The notes under the pieces are model-generated. The model was not told the origin of the DNA. It made no database searches and was given only the letters and a program-made list of their open reading frames with translations. DNA of 42,212 bases from an uncultured Bacteroidales bacterium. Lineage in GTDB: Bacteria > Bacteroidota > Bacteroidia > Bacteroidales > Bacteroidaceae. Positions 28,340 through 35,667 of this stretch are shown piece after piece. The stretch's first letter is position 1. Each line of letters opens with the position of its first letter. The DNA is taken from the NCBI GenBank assembly GCA_902771725.1, contig CACXXT010000029.1, positions 1-42,212 on the forward strand. Direction: 5' to 3'. Both the position numbers and the translations under genes were made by a program.

Positions 28340-28463
28340 CGCGCGAAATAAATTTCCGGAAAAATGTCGGAATCTTACGCAAAAGCCACCTTTTGCGCTG
28401 ATATACAACCGCTTACGATGCGTAAGATTCCATAAATATTGGTGCATTTTGCGTAAGATTTTT
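28340..28463 (+). repeat. 124-bp inverted repeat, left arm
   Basis: Reverse complement of 28802-28925 with roughly three quarters identity. It has three copies of the ATCTTACGCA/TGCGTAAGAT motif and internal hairpins (CGCAAAAG-CCAC-CTTTTGCG at 28378-28397; CTTACG-ATG-CGTAAG). Confidence 0.85.
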
Positions 28464-28801
28464 CGCCCTTCTTCCCGATTTATTCCAGAAAAGAGGCTGG
28501 TGGACTGGCGCAGAGATCTTAACGAATTGCCGAGTACCACTGGTGGTACTAATTTGTACCACCGCTGGTACTAATTTGTACCACCGCTGGTACTTTCGTG
28601 CGCTACAACTGTTTGACTTTACCTGAAATAGGTACACACTTTGTTACCTATATATACTGTTATTGTGCACACTTGTTTCTTTCTCTTCCTGAGGCAGTAC
28701 ACATTTTCCTCAGATGCTTCCTGTGCAGCTGCACATTCGGCTTTCGGGTGCAAAAGTAGTACTTTTTTCTTTACGGACCTCCTTTCTTGTCGAAAAACAT
28801 T
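28464..28801. other. 338-bp interior of inverted-repeat element, no gene
   Basis: AT-rich, no credible ORF. It holds the palindrome array at 28533-28593 and, on the minus strand, a TACTTTTG -7 box (28751-28758) in a context like that of the tRNA-Thr promoter but without a good -33 box. Confidence 0.6.
28533..28593. repeat. array of three GTACCA...TGGTAC palindromes, 22-bp phased
   Basis: AGTACCAC-TG-GTGGTACT at 28533-28550, then GTACCA-CCGC-TGGTAC at 28556-28571 and again at 28578-28593, with CTAATTT spacers. Centres are exactly 22 bp apart, about two helical turns, as for a multi-site operator. Confidence 0.85.
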
Positions 28802-28925
28802 AAAAATCTTACGCAAAATGCACCAATGTTATGGGAATCTTACGCATCGTAACTAACTGCATATAAACGAATTAACCACCATTTGCGTAAGATTCCGACA
28901 TTTTTTCAAGAAAATAATTCGCGCG
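28802..28925 (-). repeat. 124-bp inverted repeat, right arm
   Basis: Pairs with 28340-28463; both arms are the same length. It begins AAAAATCTTACGCAAAATGC and ends in TTCGCGCG. Confidence 0.85.
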
Positions 28926-28932
28926 AGAGAAA

Positions 28933-28949
28933 TGCACTCCGCAGGAGTG
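28933..28949. repeat. short perfect hairpin
   Basis: GCACTCC-GCA-GGAGTGC, just outside the right inverted-repeat arm. No T-run follows. Confidence 0.6.
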
Positions 28950-28953
28950 CCCA

Positions 28954-29068
28954 TTCATGTCTCGAATTCATGAAACAGATTCGTGTCTCGAATTCGTGTA
29001 AGAAATCATATCAATTTATTTTTTAACATGAATTCAAGACATAAATGAGGTCCATGAATTCGAGACAT
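28954..29068. repeat. four TGTCTCGAATTC motifs in inverted pairs
   Basis: ATGTCTCGAATTCATG at 28957-28972 and GTGTCTCGAATTCGTG at 28983-28998 face CATGAATTCAAGACAT at 29028-29043 and CATGAATTCGAGACAT at 29053-29068. The outer pair is fully complementary over 16 bases; the inner pair nearly so. The whole block could form a nested hairpin. Confidence 0.85.
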
Positions 29069-29274
29069 TAATTATACCCATTGCCACGCCTCTCGTGCAC
29101 ACCACCGCCTCTCCGCAATTCACGAATTGACCTGGTGCTACTTTTTATGCAACACCGTGCCATCTCCTCCTTTCTGCGCCCCTTATTTCCGCCTCATTAT
29201 CTGTTAAATAACATAAAAACGTCTTCTCTTCGAAAAAAAAACCGCAGAATAATACAAATAACAAAAATAATTCC
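29069..29274. other. intergenic, nothing identified
   Basis: A 96-codon open frame crosses this stretch (29081-29371), but it lacks an upstream signal, runs into the structured leader and resembles no family, so I do not call it. Confidence 0.5.
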
Positions 29275-29282
29275 TACATTTG
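29275..29282 (+). promoter_or_regulatory. -7 box of the structured leader
   Basis: TACATTTG; transcription would begin near 29289. No clear -33 box. Confidence 0.5.
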
Positions 29283-29288
29283 CACCGC

Positions 29289-29470
29289 AATATCGCAAGA
29301 ATTGCACCTTTTTTTGCTCAATTTCTCTGCCGAACTACCACCTCGAAAGAGTTTATACGAGCAAACACTAATCCGTGTTGGAGTGTGCGCAAAAGCGCAG
29401 ACTTCTCCATAACGGATTAGAGGCTGTGGTAGGCCTGGCAGAGAATATGGCAGGTCTGCGCTTTTTCTGT
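29289..29470 (+). ncRNA. strongly folded leader or small RNA with terminator-like switch
   Basis: Nested perfect helices: CTCTGCC (29325-29331) with GGCAGAG (29437-29443); CTACCAC (29335-29341) with GTGGTAG (29426-29432); CTAATCCGT (29368-29376) with ACGGATTAG (29412-29420); GGAG with CTCC; and an apical TGCGC-AAAA-GCGCA hairpin (29386-29399). A side hairpin CTC-GAAA-GAG is at 29342-29351. The apical strand AAAAGCGCAGAC (29391-29402) is also fully complementary over 12 bases to GTCTGCGCTTTT (29454-29465), which is followed by TCTG. The two pairings exclude each other, as in riboswitch or attenuator platforms, or could form a pseudoknot. I match it to no known class. It ends about 100 bases before the 942-residue secreted protein. 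Confidence 0.7.
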
Positions 29471-29572
29471 GTCCATATCTCTGGACAGCTCCTTAGGGCG
29501 AAGGTTAGTGCGACCGACCATTGAAATCGAAATAAGTACTAACCATTAATAACTACAAAAACTAAAAAACTT

Positions 29573-32401
29573 ATGAGAAAACTACTACTTTTAATTGTTG
29601 CTCTGCTGGCTGGAGTCAGTGGGGCGTGGGCACAAATCACTGTCGGACCAAGTACTGGAACGTATTGGAAGAATGGCGTCACTCCTCCAAGTGACGGCTG
29701 GGCACCTGAATGGAGATCTAATGCAATGACTTCCGACCTCTCGACACCTTTATTGGTACTAACAAGTACTGGTGGTATGAATGCCAATACTGGTGATATC
29801 TATTCAGGTCAGACCTACACATTAACTGCCCCTTCCGGCTATGTGATTAGCAGCTATACATTCAATGGAACAGCCACAGGTGGAGACATTACATTCACAC
29901 CTTCAGGAGGTTCTGGAACTCTTATTAGCAGTGGTAATAGTCTAGCAGAGGCCTTGTCTGTTACAGTAAGGGCTCAATCAACTACTTTTACCTTAACAGG
30001 TTCTGGATATATTGGTAGTCTGAATCTTGTCGTGACGGTATCACCTATTCCTGTGACTATAGCTTATTGCCCAGGATATGTTAAGGATAACAGCTGTGAT
30101 CACAACTTACCAAATTACTATGGCTCATTCTCAGGACAAACATATACGACTCTTGCTACATCAGGCTTCGCAGGTGTTACTCTTACAGCATCATCGGGTC
30201 TTACTATTGGAGGTGCAAGCACAGTTAATTCAAGCAACTATGGAAAGTGCTTTAGCTTCGCGACAGCCGCAGCCTCAACTGATTACACTGTTACGTTGAC
30301 AGCACCAACAGGGTATGTTATTACGGGCTATTATCTTGGCTGCTGTGCTAATACAGACAAAGCTTTACATACACTTACTGCTGCTGATGGCACATCGGTT
30401 GTCGTGAACACTCCTGGAAATAACAGCAATTCACCTTGGCCTTTTGAAGTGACGGGGATAAATGCCAACAGCACCTCTTTTACTATTAATACAGCAAGTA
30501 AAGCCAACACCCTTTATGTTCCAATTTTCCAAATCTATCTTGCAAAAACTGGTGAGGCTGTTAGTGATACTTATAAGGTGATGTTCAATGGCACACAGGT
30601 GGCAACTAAAACAGTTACAAGAATTCTCGGTTCAAGTACAGCTCCAGCCATCCCTTCATCTTTAAATAAGCCATTTTGTACCTATGAGTATTATTCAGAT
30701 ATTGCTTGCGAGACACCGCTTTCTACCCTTACTACTTCTGGGGCCACTATATATGTGAAGGCTACTTGGACGGGTCCGTTTACAACCTCTCCAGACTTTG
30801 CTTCAATCACCAATTGGTATTTCCTTAAGCTGAAAAATCAACGTTATGCCACTTATGAAGCAGCTAGTGACCCCAATGTGACGTTGAATCAGACCTCACC
30901 TAACGTGGATACTCGTTGGGCTTTCGTCGGTAATCCTTATGATGGATTTAAAATCTATAACAAGACAGCTGGTGGTTCTGTTGTTTTAGCTTCAGCAACA
31001 GCTACTAGTGGCAACACTGGTGGTAATGCTCACACGAGGATGGTTGCAGTAGATAATGCTACTTATACTTATAATACTTGGACTATTAAGGAGAGTAATG
31101 CTATATCAGGGGTAACTGGATTCTATATATATAATTCCGAAGGTTATGCACTAAATTATCGAGCTAATGCTAATCTCGCATACTGGACTGGTGGAACAGG
31201 AGATGGCTCAACATTCTCTGTTGAACCGGATAATATCAATTTTGCAGAATCGGTAGCTGCCTATTCCAGTTATTTCGAGGATGCCAATAAAGATAAATAC
31301 TTTGGTATTTCAACGAGCGCTGCAGCAGGATTACAAAGCGATTATGAATCATTTAGTGAATCATGCACAGAAGACCAATATTTGACCTTCCGCGATGCCT
31401 TAAATTCTGCTATTCGCATACCAGCTACAGGCTACTATCGCATGAAGAATGCAACAGGTGATACCTATTTTGGTGTTACAACGGGACCTGTTGGAGTCGC
31501 CTCAAATACAGGAGCAGAGACAATCGTTAAATTGACTAACAATGGGAATGGAACGTTCTATCTTTCGGCTCAAGGTAAGTATGTGAATATTCCTAATGTG
31601 CAGGCTGGTGCTCAGCTTATTCTTGGTGATGCAGGAGGAGCCCTTCAATATGAAATACCAGAGGCTGGCTCTGTGATATTCTCATATGCAGAAGGCAACT
31701 GGACCAATAAGTCTCTTTGTCTGACTGACGGGATTGTAAAGAATGGATTAGCCAGTGCAGAAGGTTCAAGATGGGAATTGAGCGATGCTACGACTTTCAC
31801 CGGCGCACTCACCAATGCTGAAGACAATAGTGGTACTACTCGTAGCTATGCTACTCTCTGCGTACCCTTCAATATCACGGGCATTACAGATGCTAGTGCC
31901 TACATTCCTACTATCGACGGCAGCTATCTGACGATGGGTGAAGGTGCAACTACAATTGCTGCTGGCACTCCTTTGATTCTCGTAGGTGCAGAAAATGCTG
32001 GCAGCTATACGGCTACTATTGGTGATACATACGTAACCTCGCCCGTTGCCGCTTCTGGCTCAAATGCTCTTTCGGGTACCTTCACAAGCATTGCACTTGA
32101 CTGCACTGCCGCTACAGGCACCAACTTCGTTCTTGGCTTCGATAGCGATAACGACGACCGCATCGGATTCTATCACGTGAACAACGCTTCCTTCCCGCTC
32201 AAGGCAAATCGTGCATACCTGACAATCCCACGTGTTCCTGGTGTTAAGGGCTACGCCATCAGCTTCGATGAGACTTCTGTCACATCTCTGGAGGATGGTC
32301 AGACGAAGGACAATGCTATCTTCAACCTTGCAGGCCAGCGTGTAAACAAGGCTAATAAGGGCATCTACATCGTGGGTGGCAAGAAAGTGGTCGTGAAGTA
32401 A
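29573..32401 (+). CDS. large secreted repeat protein with C-terminal sorting-like motif
   Basis: 942 residues. Signal peptide MRKLLLLIVALLAGVSGAWAQ. Two similar N-terminal beta-sandwich-like modules follow (about 22-160 and 163-325), each with SGQTYT near its start and TAPSGY or TAPTGYVI later. Then Gly/Asn/Thr-rich modules suggestive of beta-trefoil folds (WYFLKLKNQRYATYEA; GYYRMKNATGDTYFGV; WELSDATTFTG), a module beginning YATLCVPFNITGI, and a final motif AIFNLAGQRVNKANKGIYIVGGKKVVVK of the type found at the end of many Prevotella secreted proteins. There are no catalytic motifs, so a surface or carbohydrate-binding role is possible. Base composition is clearly more AT-rich than in most of the window, suggesting transfer or relaxed codon use. 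It is preceded by the structured leader and followed by a small gene. Confidence 0.85.
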   Translation: MRKLLLLIVALLAGVSGAWAQITVGPSTGTYWKNGVTPPSDGWAPEWRSNAMTSDLSTPLLVLTSTGGMNANTGDIYSGQTYTLTAPSGYVISSYTFNGTATGGDITFTPSGGSGTLISSGNSLAEALSVTVRAQSTTFTLTGSGYIGSLNLVVTVSPIPVTIAYCPGYVKDNSCDHNLPNYYGSFSGQTYTTLATSGFAGVTLTASSGLTIGGASTVNSSNYGKCFSFATAAASTDYTVTLTAPTGYVITGYYLGCCANTDKALHTLTAADGTSVVVNTPGNNSNSPWPFEVTGINANSTSFTINTASKANTLYVPIFQIYLAKTGEAVSDTYKVMFNGTQVATKTVTRILGSSTAPAIPSSLNKPFCTYEYYSDIACETPLSTLTTSGATIYVKATWTGPFTTSPDFASITNWYFLKLKNQRYATYEAASDPNVTLNQTSPNVDTRWAFVGNPYDGFKIYNKTAGGSVVLASATATSGNTGGNAHTRMVAVDNATYTYNTWTIKESNAISGVTGFYIYNSEGYALNYRANANLAYWTGGTGDGSTFSVEPDNINFAESVAAYSSYFEDANKDKYFGISTSAAAGLQSDYESFSESCTEDQYLTFRDALNSAIRIPATGYYRMKNATGDTYFGVTTGPVGVASNTGAETIVKLTNNGNGTFYLSAQGKYVNIPNVQAGAQLILGDAGGALQYEIPEAGSVIFSYAEGNWTNKSLCLTDGIVKNGLASAEGSRWELSDATTFTGALTNAEDNSGTTRSYATLCVPFNITGITDASAYIPTIDGSYLTMGEGATTIAAGTPLILVGAENAGSYTATIGDTYVTSPVAASGSNALSGTFTSIALDCTAATGTNFVLGFDSDNDDRIGFYHVNNASFPLKANRAYLTIPRVPGVKGYAISFDETSVTSLEDGQTKDNAIFNLAGQRVNKANKGIYIVGGKKVVVK

Positions 32402-32440
32402 ATGAACATGATTAGTAACATTTTAAATTAAAATAAGACA

Positions 32441-32626
32441 ATGAAAAAGTCATATATAACACCTGCAGTTAACTTTGTAGAGGTAGAATTACATAGCCCA
32501 TTTATGAACAATATGTCCGTAAGTTCGAAAGAAATAACCAATGAGGAACACGTAGGCCTTGTCAAGGGCGAATCCTCATCCCGTTCCCGCTACAACGTGT
32601 GGGACGACGACTGGAGTGCAGAGTAA
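32441..32626 (+). CDS. small MKKSYITP-type protein, 61 aa
   Basis: MKKSYITPAVNFVEVELHSP at the start and SRYNVWDDDWSAE at the end. Short proteins with an MKKxYxxP start, a hydrophobic/Glu stretch and an acidic Trp-containing end are common in Prevotella; I recall them as hypothetical. There is no cleavable signal peptide, and the pattern of a conserved start with a variable, charged end resembles peptide precursors, though no maturation enzyme is nearby. It lies 39 bases after the secreted protein gene and is probably cotranscribed. A terminator follows at 32686. Confidence 0.75.
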   Translation: MKKSYITPAVNFVEVELHSPFMNNMSVSSKEITNEEHVGLVKGESSSRSRYNVWDDDWSAE

Positions 32627-32880
32627 CTCCGGTTCTTATAGTGGCTCTATAATCACAATATAGAGTAAGTAAAATTTTTCTCTCTGAGAGGCTGGGCTGC
32701 GAAGTTCGGCCTCTCTTTCGATTGTGGACGAATTATGCTTCTATTTCTAACCTTAAATCTAACAAAAGAAGAATTAGAAGTTTTGCAATGATACATGCTT
32801 CATTCATGTGAAAAATCGTGTGTTTCGTGTGAAAAATGAACTTTGAACCTGAATAGTTGAAAGTTTTTGTCCTATTTTGC
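32627..32880. other. intergenic, terminator plus AT-rich DNA
   Basis: After the small gene come a terminator (32686-32720) and AT-rich sequence with a GTGTGAAAAAT-like short direct repeat near 32805-32840. I see no gene. Confidence 0.5.
32686..32720 (+). terminator. terminator of the secreted-protein unit
   Basis: GAGAGGC (32686-32692) and GCCTCTC (32709-32715) followed by TTTCG; a moderate hairpin with a short T-run. Confidence 0.55.
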
Positions 32881-32910
32881 TTGCTGCAATGATTATTTTT
32901 TGTACCTTTG
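32881..32910 (+). promoter_or_regulatory. promoter of the ATPase gene
   Basis: TTG at 32881-32883, 19-base spacer, TACCTTTG at 32903-32910; leader of about 40 bases. Confidence 0.75.
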
Positions 32911-32955
32911 CAAAAGTAACCGCCGTTACGGTAACAAAGAATACTATTTTACGTT

Positions 32956-34272
32956 ATGAAGTTCTACGATAGGGATTTTGAGCAACATAGGCTTGGCGAA
33001 GTTCTGGAACAGAGTCGTCGCGAAGCAAGAATGACGGTCCTGATGGGACGCAGACGTATCGGTAAGACCGAACTCTCGCTGCGATGTGGTGATGACACCG
33101 TGCTTTATTTCTTTGTAGGAAAGAAGGCCGAGGCGTTGCTGTGTCAGGACTATATACGCGAGATAGAGGAGAAACTGGGTGTTCCGATTCTTGGAACTCC
33201 AAGTGCATTCTCCGAAGTGTTCAAGTTCGTGCTCCATGTATCGGAGAGTCGTCCGTTCACGCTCATCATTGATGAGTTCCAGAATTTCCTGAAAATCAAT
33301 CCCGCAATTTTCAGCGATATGCAGCGTGACTGGGATTTACACAAGCGTAACAGTCACCTGAACCTGATTATCAGCGGTTCGGTGTTCACGCTGATGACCA
33401 AGATTTTCGAAGACAAGGAAGAACCTCTGTTCGGACGAGCCGACGAAAAGATGACGCTCGAACCATTTACGACCAATGTGCTTAAGCAGATACTTCGGGA
33501 CTTCAATCCGAACTATACACCAGAAGACCTGCTGGCTCTGTATAGCATCACGGGAGGTGTTCCCTGGTATGTTACCTTGCTGCTTGACAAAGGCAAGACG
33601 ACCAAGGGCAAGATGTTATCCGCATTGACTGATGAGTATTCCCCCTTCATCACTGAAGGACGGAACATCCTTATCGAGGAGTTTGGTACCGACTATGTGA
33701 CTTATTTCTCCATACTGACTTGTATTGCATGCGGCATGAAGACTCGGGCAGAAATTGAAAACGAACTCCAGAACAAGAATATAGGCTCCTATCTGGTGAA
33801 GTTAGAAGACTACTACCAGGTCATCACCAAGTCGTTACCCATCTTTGCCAAGGAGAACAGCAAGAAGGCCCGTTACATGCTCAGCGATTGTTTCCTGATC
33901 TTCTGGTTCCGCTTTTTCTATAAGTATCAGGCATTGGTGGAGAATAGGGCAATGAAAGCCCTCGGCGACATCATCAAGCGCGACTACAACGGAGTATCAG
34001 GGCTGATGATGGAACGCTACTTCATGAGGAAATTTCAGGAAGAGGGGCGCTATATTGTCGGAAAATGGTGGGACAGAAAGGGCGATAACGAAATCGATTT
34101 GATAGTCGTTGACATCATTGAGAAAGAGGCATGGATCTATGAATTAAAGAAACAGGGCTATCGATACAAAGACGGAGCCTTTCGCGAAAAGGTGGAAAGG
34201 GTCCTGGAGCAGACACCCGAGCTTCGCAAGATGACGGTCCATATAGGTTCTTTGTCTCTTGAGGATATGTAA
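32956..34272 (+). CDS. STAND-type ATPase with DUF234 nuclease-like end
   Basis: 438 residues. An archaeal-type ATPase domain: Walker A GRRRIGKTEL (31-40), Walker B FTLIIDEFQNFLK (about 97-109), and LNLIISGSVFTLM (sensor 1). A winged-helix region follows (ILTCIACGMKTRAEIENEL, KLEDYYQVITKSLPIF), then the DUF234 end with a PD-(D/E)xK-like core: GKWWDRKGDNEIDLIVVDIIEKEAWIYELKK. These genes are frequent, often as solitary accessory genes, in Bacteroidota and Archaea; their function is not settled. It has its own promoter and no partner. No toxin, phage or restriction gene is adjacent. Confidence 0.88.
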   Translation: MKFYDRDFEQHRLGEVLEQSRREARMTVLMGRRRIGKTELSLRCGDDTVLYFFVGKKAEALLCQDYIREIEEKLGVPILGTPSAFSEVFKFVLHVSESRPFTLIIDEFQNFLKINPAIFSDMQRDWDLHKRNSHLNLIISGSVFTLMTKIFEDKEEPLFGRADEKMTLEPFTTNVLKQILRDFNPNYTPEDLLALYSITGGVPWYVTLLLDKGKTTKGKMLSALTDEYSPFITEGRNILIEEFGTDYVTYFSILTCIACGMKTRAEIENELQNKNIGSYLVKLEDYYQVITKSLPIFAKENSKKARYMLSDCFLIFWFRFFYKYQALVENRAMKALGDIIKRDYNGVSGLMMERYFMRKFQEEGRYIVGKWWDRKGDNEIDLIVVDIIEKEAWIYELKKQGYRYKDGAFREKVERVLEQTPELRKMTVHIGSLSLEDM

Positions 34273-34300
34273 ATAGTGCACCCGCCTCAAGATATAGTTG

Positions 34301-34308
34301 TACCTTTG
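34301..34308 (+). promoter_or_regulatory. -7 box of GH43-like gene
   Basis: Perfect TACCTTTG 19 bases before the ATG at 34328; no -33 box seen. Confidence 0.5.
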
Positions 34309-34327
34309 TAGTATAAACGTTCAAAGT

Positions 34328-35662
34328 ATGGAACACAAGACATTACTCCGCTTCGCGGCCCTGGCTGCCTTCACCTTATTTATTTATGCGCCCGCGTACG
34401 CACAAGTGACTGAACGCCAACGCCCGGCGGAATGGGCTAATCTGGTACCCGGTGCAAGATTCATGGACCGCTTCCGCCCAATGCAGGGCGAGGATCTGCG
34501 CAGCGATGTGTGGGGTGCCGATTACGTACGTCCGCGACTGGTCGATAATGGCATTGAGGATAGCTTCTGGAGCTACTGGGGAGGTAACATCGTGCGCGGC
34601 GACGACGGCCTGTGGCACCTCTTCGTGGCGGCATGGCTGGAGGCATCGGAGAAAGGACACATGGAATGGGGGAACTCGTGGGTGGTACACGCCACGTCGA
34701 CGACCTCGCACGGGCCGTTCTGTCCCAGGCAGATCGTAGGCCGCGGACATAACCCGGAGATCTACCGCACGGACGACGGCACGTGGGTGCTGTATGTCAT
34801 CGACGGACGCTACACCTCCCGCAGCCTCGACGGGCCCTGGGTGCGGGGTAAGTATGAGTTCGACCCGCAGGGAAAGCCCATCATCGAAGGCCTCTCCAAC
34901 CTCTCCTTTGCCCGACGCCCGGAAGGGGGATGGCTGATGGTGTGCCGCGGCGGAGGCATCTGGACCAGCGACGACGGTCTGACGACATGGCATCAGATCT
35001 CCGACGGCAGCGTGTATCCGAAGGTGGACGGACGATTCGAGGATCCTGTGCTCTGGCGAGACTCGGTGCAGTACAACCTTATTGTCAACGACTGGCTGGG
35101 ACGCATAGCGTACTACCTGCGTTCGGCCGACGGACTGCACTGGCAGGTGGACGACGGCGAAGCGTATATGCCGGGCATAGCACGTCATCCCGACGGCAGC
35201 CGCGAGGAGTGGTTCAAGTACGAGCGCATGCGCATCCTGCAGGATGAATACGGACGTGCCGTGCAGGCGAACTTCGCCGTCATAGATACCATCAAGTGGG
35301 ACGACAAGCCGCTGGACCACCACAGCTCGAAGAACATCTGTATTCCGCTGGATCCAGGACTGCTGCTGGACATCGTGCCTTCGGCAAAGAGCAGGGCGAA
35401 GACACTCACCGTGCGCATCCGTGCAGAGCAGGGATTCGAACCGGCACGTGACCTGGAGCTGAGTTCCTTGCGCTTCGGCGCTCCGCGCGAGGTGGACTAC
35501 GGACGCGGTGCCGTGCCCATAGAGCACAAGGCAGCAGGTGCGGATCTCCTCCTGACGTTCCGTATCCGCGACCTGCAGTTATCGCCCGACGATTTCGCCG
35601 CGAAGCTGCTTGTCACGTGCACAGACGGTTCCCGCACGTTCGGGTTTGCCAGAATCAAATAA
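34328..35662 (+). CDS. secreted GH43/clan-F-like beta-propeller glycosidase
   Basis: 444 residues from ATG 34328, which gives a signal peptide (LLRFAALAAFTLFIYAPAYAQ); the upstream in-frame Met at 34298 overlaps the promoter. The pattern of blades with DDGLWHLFVAAW, GHNPEIYRTDDGTWVLYVIDGRY, LSNLSFARRPEGGWLMVC, DGRFEDPVLWRDSVQYNLIVNDW and YYLRSADGLHW fits the five-bladed propeller of GH43, GH117 and related families, with candidate acidic catalytic residues in GHNPEI and RFEDPV. The last 110 residues look like a beta-sandwich. Substrate unknown. It converges on the GH30-like gene, with only five bases between their stops. Confidence 0.72.
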   Translation: MEHKTLLRFAALAAFTLFIYAPAYAQVTERQRPAEWANLVPGARFMDRFRPMQGEDLRSDVWGADYVRPRLVDNGIEDSFWSYWGGNIVRGDDGLWHLFVAAWLEASEKGHMEWGNSWVVHATSTTSHGPFCPRQIVGRGHNPEIYRTDDGTWVLYVIDGRYTSRSLDGPWVRGKYEFDPQGKPIIEGLSNLSFARRPEGGWLMVCRGGGIWTSDDGLTTWHQISDGSVYPKVDGRFEDPVLWRDSVQYNLIVNDWLGRIAYYLRSADGLHWQVDDGEAYMPGIARHPDGSREEWFKYERMRILQDEYGRAVQANFAVIDTIKWDDKPLDHHSSKNICIPLDPGLLLDIVPSAKSRAKTLTVRIRAEQGFEPARDLELSSLRFGAPREVDYGRGAVPIEHKAAGADLLLTFRIRDLQLSPDDFAAKLLVTCTDGSRTFGFARIK

Positions 35663-35667
35663 GGTGA

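Noticed and set aside
28166..28816. Short minus-strand ORFs within the inverted-repeat region
   Set aside because: They cross the repeat arms and minisatellite, are low in complexity and lack support.
28340..29068. CRISPR array
   Set aside because: The repeats are inverted and differ in length and spacing; there are no regular spacers and no cas genes.
29081..29371. 96-residue ORF upstream of the structured leader
   Set aside because: No start signal, basic and compositionally odd, and it runs through the folded RNA.
32956..34272. Defence-island role for the STAND-type ATPase
   Set aside because: No partner nuclease, restriction, toxin or phage gene is adjacent; the fold alone does not justify it.
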